Shown here piece by piece: positions 48,297-56,632 of a stretch of 64,000 bases of DNA; within the stretch, counting starts at the first letter, position 1, and the number at the start of each line of letters is the position of its first letter. The notes under the pieces are model-generated. The model was not told the DNA's origin. It was given only the letters and a program-made list of their open reading frames with translations, and ran no database searches. A program made the position numbers and the translations under genes. The DNA is from Paenibacillus sp. DMB5 (GTDB lineage Bacteria > Bacillota > Bacilli > Paenibacillales > Paenibacillaceae), in assembly GCF_001517085.1 (NCBI RefSeq), contig NZ_LRAC01000121.1, forward strand, positions 45,805 to 109,804, written 5' to 3'.

Positions 48297-49085
48297 GTGG
48301 ATAAAATCTTACTGTTTATTCCCGGGTACAACTGTGAAAAACAAATACCTAGGGTGCTCAAGCAACTAAATGAAGAAGTAATGAAATATATATCCGAAAT
48401 TATTGTAGTTAATAATCGGAGTACAGATAACACTGAAGAAGCTGTTTTGAAATTTGCATCTGAAGGGGACCTCCCCTTAACGCTTTTGAGAAATGATGAA
48501 AACTATGGTCTCGGAGGTTCTCATAAAGTGGCATTTAATTATGCCTTGAATAATCAATTTGATTATGTAATTGTGCTTCATGGTGATGATCAGGGAGATA
48601 TACAGGATATTTTACCTTTGCTGAAATCAGGGGAATATCGGTCGTTTGACTGCTGTTTAGGCGCCAGATTCATGAAAGGTTCCAAATTGAAAGGCTATTC
48701 CGGATTTCGTACATTTGGAAATAGGGTATATAACTGGGTATTTACTGTTTCTACCGGAAAAAGAATCTATGATCTCGGTTCCGGTTTGAATATGTATAAA
48801 ACACACATGCTTGCCAACAAGTTTTTTCACCGCTTTTCTGATAACCTAATGTTCAATTGTTATATGCTTTTGGCTAATTCGGCATTTAAACTTAATGTTA
48901 GATTCTTTCCAATTTCCTGGAGAGAAGATGATCAAGTATCGAATGTCAAACTATTCAGTCAAGCTATGAAAACCTTGAAAATTGCAGGGGGATATTTTAT
49001 TTCAGGCAATAAAACGGAATATTTAAAACAGGATTTTAGAAATAACAATGTTTTTGAATATACGGCTAAATCGATTGAGAAATAA
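48297..49085 (+). CDS. DPM1-like family 2 glycosyltransferase
   Basis: I choose GTG 48297 (AAAGGA upstream, product 262 residues) over GTG 48264, which abuts the previous stop without a ribosome binding site. GT-A motifs are LLFIPGYNCEKQIPRVL, VNNRSTDNT, GLGGSHKVAFNYAL, and VLHGDDQGD as the DxD region. There is no C-terminal membrane segment. It resembles dolichyl/polyprenyl-phosphate sugar synthases, which make lipid-phosphate-linked sugars for use outside the cell. It follows the GT-C-like gene and may supply it. Confidence 0.75.
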   Translation: MDKILLFIPGYNCEKQIPRVLKQLNEEVMKYISEIIVVNNRSTDNTEEAVLKFASEGDLPLTLLRNDENYGLGGSHKVAFNYALNNQFDYVIVLHGDDQGDIQDILPLLKSGEYRSFDCCLGARFMKGSKLKGYSGFRTFGNRVYNWVFTVSTGKRIYDLGSGLNMYKTHMLANKFFHRFSDNLMFNCYMLLANSAFKLNVRFFPISWREDDQVSNVKLFSQAMKTLKIAGGYFISGNKTEYLKQDFRNNNVFEYTAKSIEK

Positions 49086-49129
49086 TTAAATCGGAATAAA
49101 TAGTAATTGAATAGGAAGAGGAGAAAAAA

Positions 49130-49873
49130 ATGACTGAAGGTATACATTTAGTTATGCCAATGGCTGGTAGCGGTTCGCGATTTTCGAATCAGGGGTACAG
49201 TGTTCCTAAACCACTGATTATGATTAATGATAAGCCCTTTTTTTATTGGGCAACCGTCTCAATTGCTAAATTTGTAACTTTAAGAAGTTTAACGTTTGTT
49301 GTTTTATGTGACCATATCGAACAATATAAGATAGATAAAGAAATTTTAAAGTACTTCCCGGACGCCCATATTAATGTGTTGGACGAGGTTCTCAATGGAG
49401 CAGTTCTTACCAGCATGGAAGGTGTTAAGGGTATAAATGATGACTATCCTATAGTATTTAATGACTGTGATCACATGTTTAAGTGTAGTTCCTTTAATGA
49501 TTTCTGTAACGCTAAAGAATACGATACCTTAGACGGCGCTTTATTGACTTTTGAGTCTAACGATCCTAAGTTTAGCTTTTTGGCTTACGATAATAATGGG
49601 AATGTCATTAAAACTGTTGAAAAACAGGCGATTAGCCATGATGCTATCTGTGGGGCATATTACTTTAAGAACCGTCAAATTTTCGAAGAATCTGTAGAAG
49701 AGTATTTAAAAGTTTGTGATTACAAAGAGTTCTTTATTAGTGGTGTTTATAATGTTATGGCAAACAAGGGCATGCTTATTAATAGTTTTAGAGTAGACAA
49801 ACATGTTCCTTTTGGTACACCGGATGAATACGAAACAGCAAAAGATTCAGATATATTTGAGGTGGCAAGATAA
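49130..49873 (+). CDS. Sugar or alcohol-phosphate nucleotidyltransferase
   Basis: This 247-residue enzyme has the NTP-transferase fold: nucleotide-binding VMPMAGSGSRFSNQGYSVPKPLI, the metal site in FNDCDHMF (where GalU-type enzymes have GDD), and HVPFGTPDEYETA near the C-terminus. The M-P-M-A-G form is common in capsule loci, next to HAD phosphatases and kinases. The product could be an NDP-sugar or a CDP-alcohol; I cannot decide. It ends one base into the next gene, so the two are coupled. AGGAGG lies before ATG 49130. Confidence 0.75.
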   Translation: MTEGIHLVMPMAGSGSRFSNQGYSVPKPLIMINDKPFFYWATVSIAKFVTLRSLTFVVLCDHIEQYKIDKEILKYFPDAHINVLDEVLNGAVLTSMEGVKGINDDYPIVFNDCDHMFKCSSFNDFCNAKEYDTLDGALLTFESNDPKFSFLAYDNNGNVIKTVEKQAISHDAICGAYYFKNRQIFEESVEEYLKVCDYKEFFISGVYNVMANKGMLINSFRVDKHVPFGTPDEYETAKDSDIFEVAR

Positions 49874-51867
49874 TGGGTATGCTCTTATTTATTTCCGCAA
49901 TCGTCTTATTAATGGTAGGCCATTACTTTAAAATGCTCAGATGGAAACAGTTCATAGAAATATATGAAACACCAAATGAAAAGTTATTACTACGTTCTCT
50001 TTCCATAGGGTATTTAATAAACTTTTGTATGCCATTTCGGTTGGGAGACTTAATAAGAGTGTTTATTTCAGGCCGAAAAATGAAGAACGGTATTTCTTTT
50101 TCATTTTCGACTGTTCTGGTTGACCGTTACCTGGATGTTATTGTTGTCAGTATCCTTTTCTCAACTTTTACGCTAAGTGGATTAAATGACGATTTATTTA
50201 GAAGTTCAACCATATTTTATGCCGTACTTGCGTGCGCTTTAATTGTAATTTCTCTGATTGCCGTCAAGTATAGCAGGATAGTTAAGAAATGCCTGAAGAA
50301 AATCTGCTCAGTCTTTAATTCACGAATTGAATTGAACATGCTCTTCTTTTGTTGGTCTATTATAACATCCTTTAAAGATATTTTTCGTAAAGTAAATAAA
50401 CTTAAATTACTGATGTATACAGTGTTTATCTGGGGTGCTTACTTAGCTTCTTATTTTACTTTGGGTTTATTTTTGTCAAATCAAACGCATTTTTCCAGTT
50501 TTTTAAATATTTTTGCAACTTTATTTTCACGGGGAAGTTTGGATGCAGGCACAGTAAATTTGACGTATAGTTTTGAGTATTTGACACTTAAACCGCAAAT
50601 TTTATTTGCTGTGTACCTTATTATACCGCTATTAGCGTTATGGGCACTCTCCTATTTACCAAATAAATTAAAAGATGCTGTATTCCAAAATAAATTAACA
50701 AGCAGCAGTAAGGTGCTGAATTTATTGCCTCAAGTCAATGAAGAAGATCGCCTAAACTTTCTTGAAGCCTATTTTTCCGGAGACGGCAGAGAATATCTGG
50801 CTAAGTATATTGAACTTAATCAAAATATTAGTATCATCCAAGATTATTCTGCTGGTTCTAACGCTACAGTGATGCTATGTATGGATGAAAATAAATCATT
50901 TTACCGAAAATATGCTTTTGGAGATGACGGGGATAAATTACATCAGCAGTTAACCTGGTTGCGCCAATATGAGAAACAGATTCCATTACCTCAAATATTG
51001 AATGAACAGTATGGAAACGGATATTGCAGCTACGATATGGAGTACAGTACGACTGCAGTAGGTTTATTCAATTATATTCACTCCCGTCCTTTGGAAAAAA
51101 GCAGAAGAATTATTCGTAACACCTTGGATACACTTGCTGATAATTTGTATCAAAATAATCAAAGACCTGCGGATCCCAAACTTATTTCACAATACATTAC
51201 AGGTAAGGTGAGAGCCAATCTAGAAAAAATTAAATCTTCAAAAGAAATAAAAGGATTATTTGATTATGAGACGCTTATTATAAACGGGCAGGAGTACAAG
51301 AATCTTTGCGCTCTTGAAGAATTTCTGGAAGAAGATTATTTGACCGAAATCTTTAAAGATGATATATACACGGAAATCCACGGCGATTTAACAATAGAAA
51401 ACATAATATGTGTTGAGGATTCGAGTTTTAAACCAAACTTCTATTTAATTGATCCTAATACAGGAAATGTTCATGATTCACCCAACTTAGATTATGCTAA
51501 ACTAATGCAGTCTTTACATGGCGGTTATGAATTTTTAATGAAAACACAAAATGTAGCGGTAACAAAAAATGAAATTAATTTTTTGTTTACACGTTCTCAG
51601 GCGTACAACTCAATGTTTACTTTTTATTTTAATTATTTAAATGAGAAGTTTTCTAGAAAAGAGATCAGGAGTATTTTCTTTCATGAAATTATCCATTGGT
51701 TAAGATTAATGCCTTATAAAATTGAAAAAAACGGGAAAAGAGCGGTGCTTTTTTATGCTGGACTAATAATGGTGATGAATGATGTTATTGATTGGTTTAG
51801 TGATATGAGTTCTGAAAACCTAGAGGTGGCTGCTGCACTTGAGAAGAGACAAATTTTTTTGGCATAG
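49873..51867 (+). CDS. Fusion of flippase-like membrane domain (LPG_synthase_TM type) and APH/choline-kinase-like domain
   Basis: This 664-residue protein has two clear parts. Residues 1-275 contain seven or eight membrane segments with GHYFKMLRWKQFIE and FCMPFRLGDLIRVF, typical of the UPF0104/lysylphosphatidylglycerol-synthase membrane domain. Residues about 300-664 are soluble and kinase-like: SNATVMLCMDENKSFYRKYA as the lysine strand, catalytic loop HGDLTIENI (near 503), and the metal-binding LIDPNTGNVHDSP (near 525). All aminoglycoside-phosphotransferase/choline-kinase key residues (H-G-D, N, D) are present. Placed between a nucleotidyltransferase and a phosphatase, it may phosphorylate a sugar or alcohol and help move a lipid-linked product. 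The role is inference. Confidence 0.75.
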   Translation: MGMLLFISAIVLLMVGHYFKMLRWKQFIEIYETPNEKLLLRSLSIGYLINFCMPFRLGDLIRVFISGRKMKNGISFSFSTVLVDRYLDVIVVSILFSTFTLSGLNDDLFRSSTIFYAVLACALIVISLIAVKYSRIVKKCLKKICSVFNSRIELNMLFFCWSIITSFKDIFRKVNKLKLLMYTVFIWGAYLASYFTLGLFLSNQTHFSSFLNIFATLFSRGSLDAGTVNLTYSFEYLTLKPQILFAVYLIIPLLALWALSYLPNKLKDAVFQNKLTSSSKVLNLLPQVNEEDRLNFLEAYFSGDGREYLAKYIELNQNISIIQDYSAGSNATVMLCMDENKSFYRKYAFGDDGDKLHQQLTWLRQYEKQIPLPQILNEQYGNGYCSYDMEYSTTAVGLFNYIHSRPLEKSRRIIRNTLDTLADNLYQNNQRPADPKLISQYITGKVRANLEKIKSSKEIKGLFDYETLIINGQEYKNLCALEEFLEEDYLTEIFKDDIYTEIHGDLTIENIICVEDSSFKPNFYLIDPNTGNVHDSPNLDYAKLMQSLHGGYEFLMKTQNVAVTKNEINFLFTRSQAYNSMFTFYFNYLNEKFSRKEIRSIFFHEIIHWLRLMPYKIEKNGKRAVLFYAGLIMVMNDVIDWFSDMSSENLEVAAALEKRQIFLA

Positions 51868-51870
51868 CGA

Positions 51871-52452
51871 ATGAGAGGAATGATCAGAGAGTTGAAAAAT
51901 AAACTAGCTATTTTTGACCTTGATGGGACTTTATTCGATACAGGAGAGGTTAATTACCTATCTTATAAGCAAGCTTTGCAGCAACAAGGGTATGCTTTAG
52001 ATTTTGAATTTTATACAAAAGAGTGCAATGGTAAATACTACAAAGAATATCTTCCTAACATAATTGACAATCCTCCCATAGAGTTAATGGAAACTATTCA
52101 TAATCAAAAAAAAGACTTATATGCTTCAAATTTAGGTGCAGCCAGAGTTAATGAACACTTATTTAATATTATTGAGAGTCTAAAAGAAATCTATTATATA
52201 GCTGTTGTTACAACAGCATCAAGTAAAAACTGTTCTGATATTTTAAGCTATTTTAATAAAACAGACTTGTTTGATTTGATCATTACACATAATGATGTTC
52301 ATAAAGTAAAACCGGATCCAGAGGGTTTTCTTAAAGCAATGACCTATTTTAGTATTACTGCTGAGAATACTATAATCTTTGAAGACTCAGAGGTGGGAAT
52401 AGAAGCAGCTTTACGTAGTGGTGCGGCAGTATTTACAATAGCAAAATTTTAA
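51871..52452 (+). CDS. HAD superfamily hydrolase (beta-phosphoglucomutase-like)
   Basis: This 193-residue phosphatase-like protein has HAD motif I AIFDLDGTLFDTGE, motif II in VVTTASS, motif III lysine in HKVKPDPEGF, and motif IV FEDSEVGIEAA, so it should be active. It starts three bases after the flippase-kinase fusion. Kinase, phosphatase and nucleotidyltransferase together form the usual set for making an activated sugar (as in heptose pathways), but the substrate is unknown. The start codon could also be further downstream (TTG 51892). Confidence 0.8.
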   Translation: MRGMIRELKNKLAIFDLDGTLFDTGEVNYLSYKQALQQQGYALDFEFYTKECNGKYYKEYLPNIIDNPPIELMETIHNQKKDLYASNLGAARVNEHLFNIIESLKEIYYIAVVTTASSKNCSDILSYFNKTDLFDLIITHNDVHKVKPDPEGFLKAMTYFSITAENTIIFEDSEVGIEAALRSGAAVFTIAKF

Positions 52453-52494
52453 GGCTGCTGATTCAAAACTATTGATTGCAGGTGAACGTCATTT

Positions 52495-52845
52495 ATGCCA
52501 AAGCAAATTATAGATTCGATCAATAAAAATAAAAAAGGTATTATTTTTATACTTTGTTCAGCTGTTTGTACTTCTCTTGGACAGGCTTTCTGGAAGTTAT
52601 TTAATGAAGACCAGTGGATATTTCTGATTTTAGGTTTTATATTATATGTCTTTGGGGCATTTTTCATGATAGTAGCTTTTCGTCACGGTTCTTTATCAGT
52701 CCTTCATCCCTTGCTTAGCATAGGTTATCTTTTTGCTTTAATAATTGGTTTTTTTCTGCTGAATGAAGCTGTCAGTTTTAAAGAGCTGATGGGTATTGCT
52801 ATCATCCTAATAGGTGTATTACTTATTGGGGGTGAGGATCATTAA
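52495..52845 (+). CDS. SMR/EamA-type small transporter subunit
   Basis: This 116-residue protein has four membrane segments (about 13-32, 40-60, 68-88 and 95-112) and the small-multidrug-resistance topology. Motifs are SLGQAFWKLFN in the first segment and the conserved LHPLLSIGYLFALIIGFFLL. It overlaps the next gene, which encodes a second, similar protein. Pairs of this kind (ArnE/ArnF) flip undecaprenyl-phosphate-linked sugars. In a glycan locus this is a better reading than drug efflux. Confidence 0.75.
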   Translation: MPKQIIDSINKNKKGIIFILCSAVCTSLGQAFWKLFNEDQWIFLILGFILYVFGAFFMIVAFRHGSLSVLHPLLSIGYLFALIIGFFLLNEAVSFKELMGIAIILIGVLLIGGEDH

Positions 52846-53179
52846 ACAGGATATAATTCTTGGAGTGCTCTTCATTCTTATGACTCTATTTGGAGCACTT
52901 GGCGGATATGCATTCAAACGGCTTTCAACATATAAACCAGGCATAAATAAAGGTTTTCTGTTTTTCTTTTTATCTGGCGGAATGTTGTATTTTTTAGGAG
53001 CTATAAGCAATATTATTCTATTAAGATATTTACCGTATACTATTTTATATCCTCTTTCATCAGTAACATATATCTGGACCATACTGATCTCCTACTTTTT
53101 GCTATCGGAAAAAGTTACCCGTAAAAAGATTGTAGGCATTACACTTATAATTGTTGGAGCTGCTTTTCTAATAAAGTAA
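52832..53179 (+). CDS. SMR/EamA-type small transporter subunit (partner)
   Basis: This protein of about 115 residues has four membrane segments and the same fold as its upstream neighbour. Segment 1 has GALGGYAFKRLS and segment 3 YPLSSVTYIWTILISYFLL. The start is unclear: GTG 52832 gives a 14-base overlap with the previous gene, and GTG 52814 a longer one. Two different subunits in tandem suggest an antiparallel heterodimer, as in ArnE/ArnF. Confidence 0.72.
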   Translation: MRIIKQDIILGVLFILMTLFGALGGYAFKRLSTYKPGINKGFLFFFLSGGMLYFLGAISNIILLRYLPYTILYPLSSVTYIWTILISYFLLSEKVTRKKIVGITLIIVGAAFLIK

Positions 53180-53218
53180 GATACTTGTTGCTCGGAAGTA
53201 GCTTAAGGGAGGTACCAA

Positions 53219-53962
53219 TTGAAAGGCATAATCCTAGCCGGTGGCACAGGCTCCCGCTTGTACCCTTTAACCAAAGTAACTAATAAACACCTTCTCCCTG
53301 TAGGCAAATACCCTATGATCTTTCATGCCATCTATAAGCTTAAGCAGGCTGGTATAGAGGATATACTAGTGGTTACAGGCAAAGAGCATATGGGTGATGT
53401 TGTGAATTTACTTGGCAGTGGCAGCTCCTTGAATGTGTCGTTTACGTACAAGGTACAGGATGAAGCTGGTGGGATTGCTCAGGCACTGGGATTGGCGGAA
53501 CAGTTTGTAGGCTCTGATCAAAGTGTTGTGATTCTTGGCGATAATGTGTTCGACGAGGATATATCGCAATATGTCCGGAATTTTGCGGCGCAGGGAGAAG
53601 GCGCCAAAATTCTTATCCAAGAGGTATCTGACCCTCAGCGGTTTGGTGTACCTGAATTGCATGAAGATAAGATCATCTCCATTGAAGAGAAACCTGAAAT
53701 TCCTAAGAGCAATTTTGCTGTGACCGGCATATATATGTTTGACAGACATGTTTTTGAAATTATAAAAACACTCACACCTTCAAACCGCGGCGAGCTTGAG
53801 ATCACAGATGTAAACAATGCATATATTAAAAAAAGTCAGTTAACTTACGATGTTTTAGGTGGTTGGTGGACGGATGCCGGCACCCATGCTTCGCTTGCAC
53901 GTGCTAATGAATTGGCCAAAGATATCCTGTTTGATGAAATGTTCGGTAAATTAAAATTATAA
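53219..53962 (+). CDS. rmlA: Glucose-1-phosphate thymidylyltransferase (short RmlA type)
   Basis: This 247-residue enzyme catalyses the first step to dTDP-rhamnose. It starts at TTG 53219 behind AAGGGAGG. Motifs are GIILAGGTGSRLYPLTKVTNKHLLPV, LGDNVFDEDI, IEEKPEIPKS and WWTDAGTHASLARAN. At 247 residues it is shorter than classical RmlA (about 290) because the C-terminal helical region is missing. This short form is common in Bacillota rml operons and in S-layer glycan clusters. It heads rmlA-rmlC-rmlB-rmlD. Confidence 0.88.
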   Translation: MKGIILAGGTGSRLYPLTKVTNKHLLPVGKYPMIFHAIYKLKQAGIEDILVVTGKEHMGDVVNLLGSGSSLNVSFTYKVQDEAGGIAQALGLAEQFVGSDQSVVILGDNVFDEDISQYVRNFAAQGEGAKILIQEVSDPQRFGVPELHEDKIISIEEKPEIPKSNFAVTGIYMFDRHVFEIIKTLTPSNRGELEITDVNNAYIKKSQLTYDVLGGWWTDAGTHASLARANELAKDILFDEMFGKLKL

Positions 53963-53982
53963 AAATCAGGAGGAGTTCAAGT

Positions 53983-54531
53983 ATGAAAGTCACTCCTTTA
54001 AAACTCCAGGGCGCAAGCCTGCTCGAACCGGTGGTCCATGGCGACAACCGGGGTTTTTTTATGGAGAGCTACAATGAAGAGGTCATGCAAAAGGCCGGGG
54101 TGAACTTTCAGTTTATTCAGGACAATCAATCGCTATCAGCGGAGGTTGGTGTACTCAGGGGGTTACATTACCAGCTCAACCCGAAAGCTCAGACTAAGCT
54201 GATTCGTGTCCTCTCCGGTGTTATTTATGATGTAATCGTCGATGTACGTCGCAGCTCCCCTACCTTTGGGCAGTGGGTTGGCGTTATTCTGAGTGAATAT
54301 AACAAGCGTCAGCTGCTGGTGCCCAAGGGCTTTGCCCATGGGTTCTGTACTCTTGTTCCGAACACCCAAGTCCTGTATAAAGTGGACGAATACTATTCCC
54401 CTGAGAATGACCGCGGCATATTATGGAATGATCCGTCGCTTGGCATAGACTGGCCCGTTGCTAGCCCTGTGCTGTCTGACAAGGATAAAAGACATCCGTT
54501 GCTTAAGGATGCGGAGCTGAACTTTGAGTAA
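53983..54531 (+). CDS. rmlC: dTDP-4-dehydrorhamnose 3,5-epimerase
   Basis: This 182-residue cupin epimerase has RGFFMESYNEE, DNQSLSAEVGVLRGLHYQ (catalytic histidine in LRGLHYQ), VPKGFAHGFCTL and the conserved tyrosine in YSPENDRGILWND. It acts third in dTDP-rhamnose synthesis. AGGAGG precedes the ATG, 20 bases after rmlA. Confidence 0.95.
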   Translation: MKVTPLKLQGASLLEPVVHGDNRGFFMESYNEEVMQKAGVNFQFIQDNQSLSAEVGVLRGLHYQLNPKAQTKLIRVLSGVIYDVIVDVRRSSPTFGQWVGVILSEYNKRQLLVPKGFAHGFCTLVPNTQVLYKVDEYYSPENDRGILWNDPSLGIDWPVASPVLSDKDKRHPLLKDAELNFE

Positions 54532-54567
54532 TGTAACTTAATTTTTAAATTTAAAGGTGGTCTAACA

Positions 54568-55590
54568 ATGAAACTCCTAGTCACCGGCGGAGCCGGCTTT
54601 ATCGGCAGCAACTTTGTAATATACATGCTGCAGCAGCACCCGGATTACAAAATCATCAATGTGGACGCGCTGACGTACGCAGGAAACCTTGAAAATTTGA
54701 AATCAGTCGAAGGAAACCCGAACTACATTTTTGTCAAAGCAGACATTACGGATGTTGCGGCGATGGATGCGCTGATTGGCCAGGGTGTGGATGTAGTGGT
54801 CAATTTTGCGGCGGAGTCGCATGTGGACCGGAGTATTTTGGAGCCGGATGTTTTTGTGAAGACGAATGTATTGGGTACACAGGTGCTGTTGGATGCAGCC
54901 AAAAAATATAGCGTAACGAAGTTTGTCCAGGTATCCACGGATGAGGTGTACGGAACACTGGGCGCTACGGGGCTGTTCACTGAAGAAACACCTCTGACCC
55001 CGAATAGCCCGTATTCGGCAAGTAAAGCCGGCGGGGATTTGCTGGTGCGTGCTTACCACGAGACCTTCGGATTGCCGGTTAACATTACCCGCTGCTCGAA
55101 CAACTATGGTCCTTACCAGTTCCCGGAGAAGCTGATTCCGTTGATGATTTCGCGTGCGCTGAATGATGGAGCGCTGCCGATTTACGGCGATGGTCTCAAT
55201 ATCCGTGACTGGCTGTATGTGGAAGACCACTGCAGTGCGATTGATCTGGTTATCCATAATGGCGTTATTGGTGAGGTCTACAACATCGGCGGTAACAATG
55301 AGCGGACTAACATGCATATTGTGAAGACGATTCTGGAGGAGCTGGGCAAGCCGGAATCCCTGATTACTTATGTGCAGGACCGTCCGGGACATGACCGCCG
55401 TTATGGGATCGACCCGACCAAGATTACGAATGAACTGGGCTGGAAGCCGAAGCATACGTTCGAAACCGGAATTAAGGAAACGATACAATGGTACTTGAAT
55501 AATAAAGAATGGTGGACCCGCATCCAGTCCGGGGAATACCAGAAATATGCCGCGCTTCAGTATGGCAGCCGTCTGGGGGATTCTCTGTAA
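54568..55590 (+). CDS. rmlB: dTDP-glucose 4,6-dehydratase
   Basis: This 340-residue SDR enzyme has NAD-binding VTGGAGFIGSNFV, catalytic STDEVYG, the YSASKAGGDLL (YxxxK) motif, RCSNNYGPYQFPEKLIPL, and RDWLYVEDHC. It makes the 4-keto-6-deoxy intermediate. Its stop codon shares a base with the rmlD start (TAATG). Confidence 0.96.
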   Translation: MKLLVTGGAGFIGSNFVIYMLQQHPDYKIINVDALTYAGNLENLKSVEGNPNYIFVKADITDVAAMDALIGQGVDVVVNFAAESHVDRSILEPDVFVKTNVLGTQVLLDAAKKYSVTKFVQVSTDEVYGTLGATGLFTEETPLTPNSPYSASKAGGDLLVRAYHETFGLPVNITRCSNNYGPYQFPEKLIPLMISRALNDGALPIYGDGLNIRDWLYVEDHCSAIDLVIHNGVIGEVYNIGGNNERTNMHIVKTILEELGKPESLITYVQDRPGHDRRYGIDPTKITNELGWKPKHTFETGIKETIQWYLNNKEWWTRIQSGEYQKYAALQYGSRLGDSL

Positions 55591-56462
55591 TGTCTACGAT
55601 GAAAGTGCTGGTTACCGGATCCGCAGGACAGCTGGGCCAGGACCTTGTGCTGCTTCTCCAGAAGCAGGGACATGAGGTACTGGGCTGCGACCGTCAGGAG
55701 ATGGATATTACAAATCTGGAGCAATGCGTGGAAGTGATTGGCGGCTTCCGTCCGGACGCCGTTATTCACTGTGCTGCCCACACAGCAGTGGATGCTGCAG
55801 AAACCGATATTGATGCAGCCTATCTGATCAATGCTACTGGCAGCCGCAATGTGGCAATAGCCGCTGAAAAATCCGGGGCGAAGCTGGTATACATCAGTAC
55901 GGACTATGTTTTTGACGGAATGGGTACCAAGCCGTATCACGAGTACGATAATACCGATCCGCAGAGTATTTACGGCAAGTCCAAGCGGGCCGGGGAGACA
56001 CTGGTTCAATCCCTGTCGTCGAAGTTCTTCATTGTCCGCACCTCCTGGGTGTACGGCAAATACGGCAATAACTTTGTCAAAACCATGCTGAAGCTCGGCC
56101 AGGAAAAACCGCTGCTCCAGGTTGTGGATGACCAAAAGGGCTCTCCGACCTACACGGTGGACTTGGCCCGGTTCCTGCTGGAGCTGATTCAGACAGAGAA
56201 GTATGGCGTGTACCACGCTTCTAACTCTGACGCTTGTACATGGTATGAATTCACACAGGCGATTTTCGCAGAAGCTGAAGATATTCTCGGGCTTAAATTC
56301 ACAGCAAGGCTTGAGCCTTGCGGGACGGAGCAGTTCCCGCGCCCGGCGCCGCGCCCGCGTTATTCTGTGATGGAGCACCTGTCCATCCGGACGAACGGGT
56401 TCGAGGACATCCGTCCTTGGCGTGAAGGTCTGCGTGACTTCTTGCTTGAAATGAAGGAATAG
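55590..56462 (+). CDS. rmlD: dTDP-4-dehydrorhamnose reductase
   Basis: This 290-residue reductase completes dTDP-L-rhamnose. The start at ATG 55590 overlaps the rmlB stop; a longer in-frame reading from 55509 would lie inside rmlB and is unlikely. Motifs are VLVTGSAGQLGQDL, STDYVFDG, YGKSKRAGE (YxxxK), RTSWVYGKYGNNFVKTML and RPAPRPRYSVM. A terminator follows 30 bases later and ends the rml operon. Confidence 0.95.
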   Translation: MSTMKVLVTGSAGQLGQDLVLLLQKQGHEVLGCDRQEMDITNLEQCVEVIGGFRPDAVIHCAAHTAVDAAETDIDAAYLINATGSRNVAIAAEKSGAKLVYISTDYVFDGMGTKPYHEYDNTDPQSIYGKSKRAGETLVQSLSSKFFIVRTSWVYGKYGNNFVKTMLKLGQEKPLLQVVDDQKGSPTYTVDLARFLLELIQTEKYGVYHASNSDACTWYEFTQAIFAEAEDILGLKFTARLEPCGTEQFPRPAPRPRYSVMEHLSIRTNGFEDIRPWREGLRDFLLEMKE

Positions 56463-56491
56463 CAATCTTACACGATTATATAACATCTGAG

Positions 56492-56527
56492 CTCCCGGAC
56501 CGTTGACAGCGGTTTGGGAGTTTTTTT
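56492..56527 (+). terminator. Terminator of the rml operon
   Basis: CTCCCGGACCG pairs with CGGTTTGGGAG around TTGACAG and is followed by seven T. Confidence 0.85.
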
Positions 56528-56632
56528 GTTTAAGCGGCAAATAGCAGACATCCCCCGTTTTCGTTATAATGGTGGAGTGCTGATTGCAAATGCAAGATTT
56601 CTAATGAATTCAAGATTCGGGGTATCTATATC

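Larger units (their letters stand above)
40540..53215. other. AT-rich glycan-biosynthesis island
   Basis: From just after the ligase-like gene to just before rmlA the sequence is visibly AT-rich (A/T third positions, many AAT/TTA codons), unlike the GC-rich DNA on both sides. The change is abrupt on the left and gradual through rmlA on the right. All genes run on the plus strand and serve surface-glycan assembly. No integrase or insertion sequence is seen, so exchange by homologous recombination in the conserved flanks (galU/ligase and rml) is more likely than insertion by an element. The composition judgement is by eye. Confidence 0.75.

Noticed and set aside
52495..53179. Small multidrug resistance efflux pair
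   Set aside because: The fold fits, but position in the middle of a glycan operon and the tandem heteromeric arrangement favour a lipid-sugar flippase.
55557..56540. A 327-codon minus-strand open frame opposite rmlD
   Set aside because: It lies entirely antisense to rmlD and its terminator, and has no plausible start signals.
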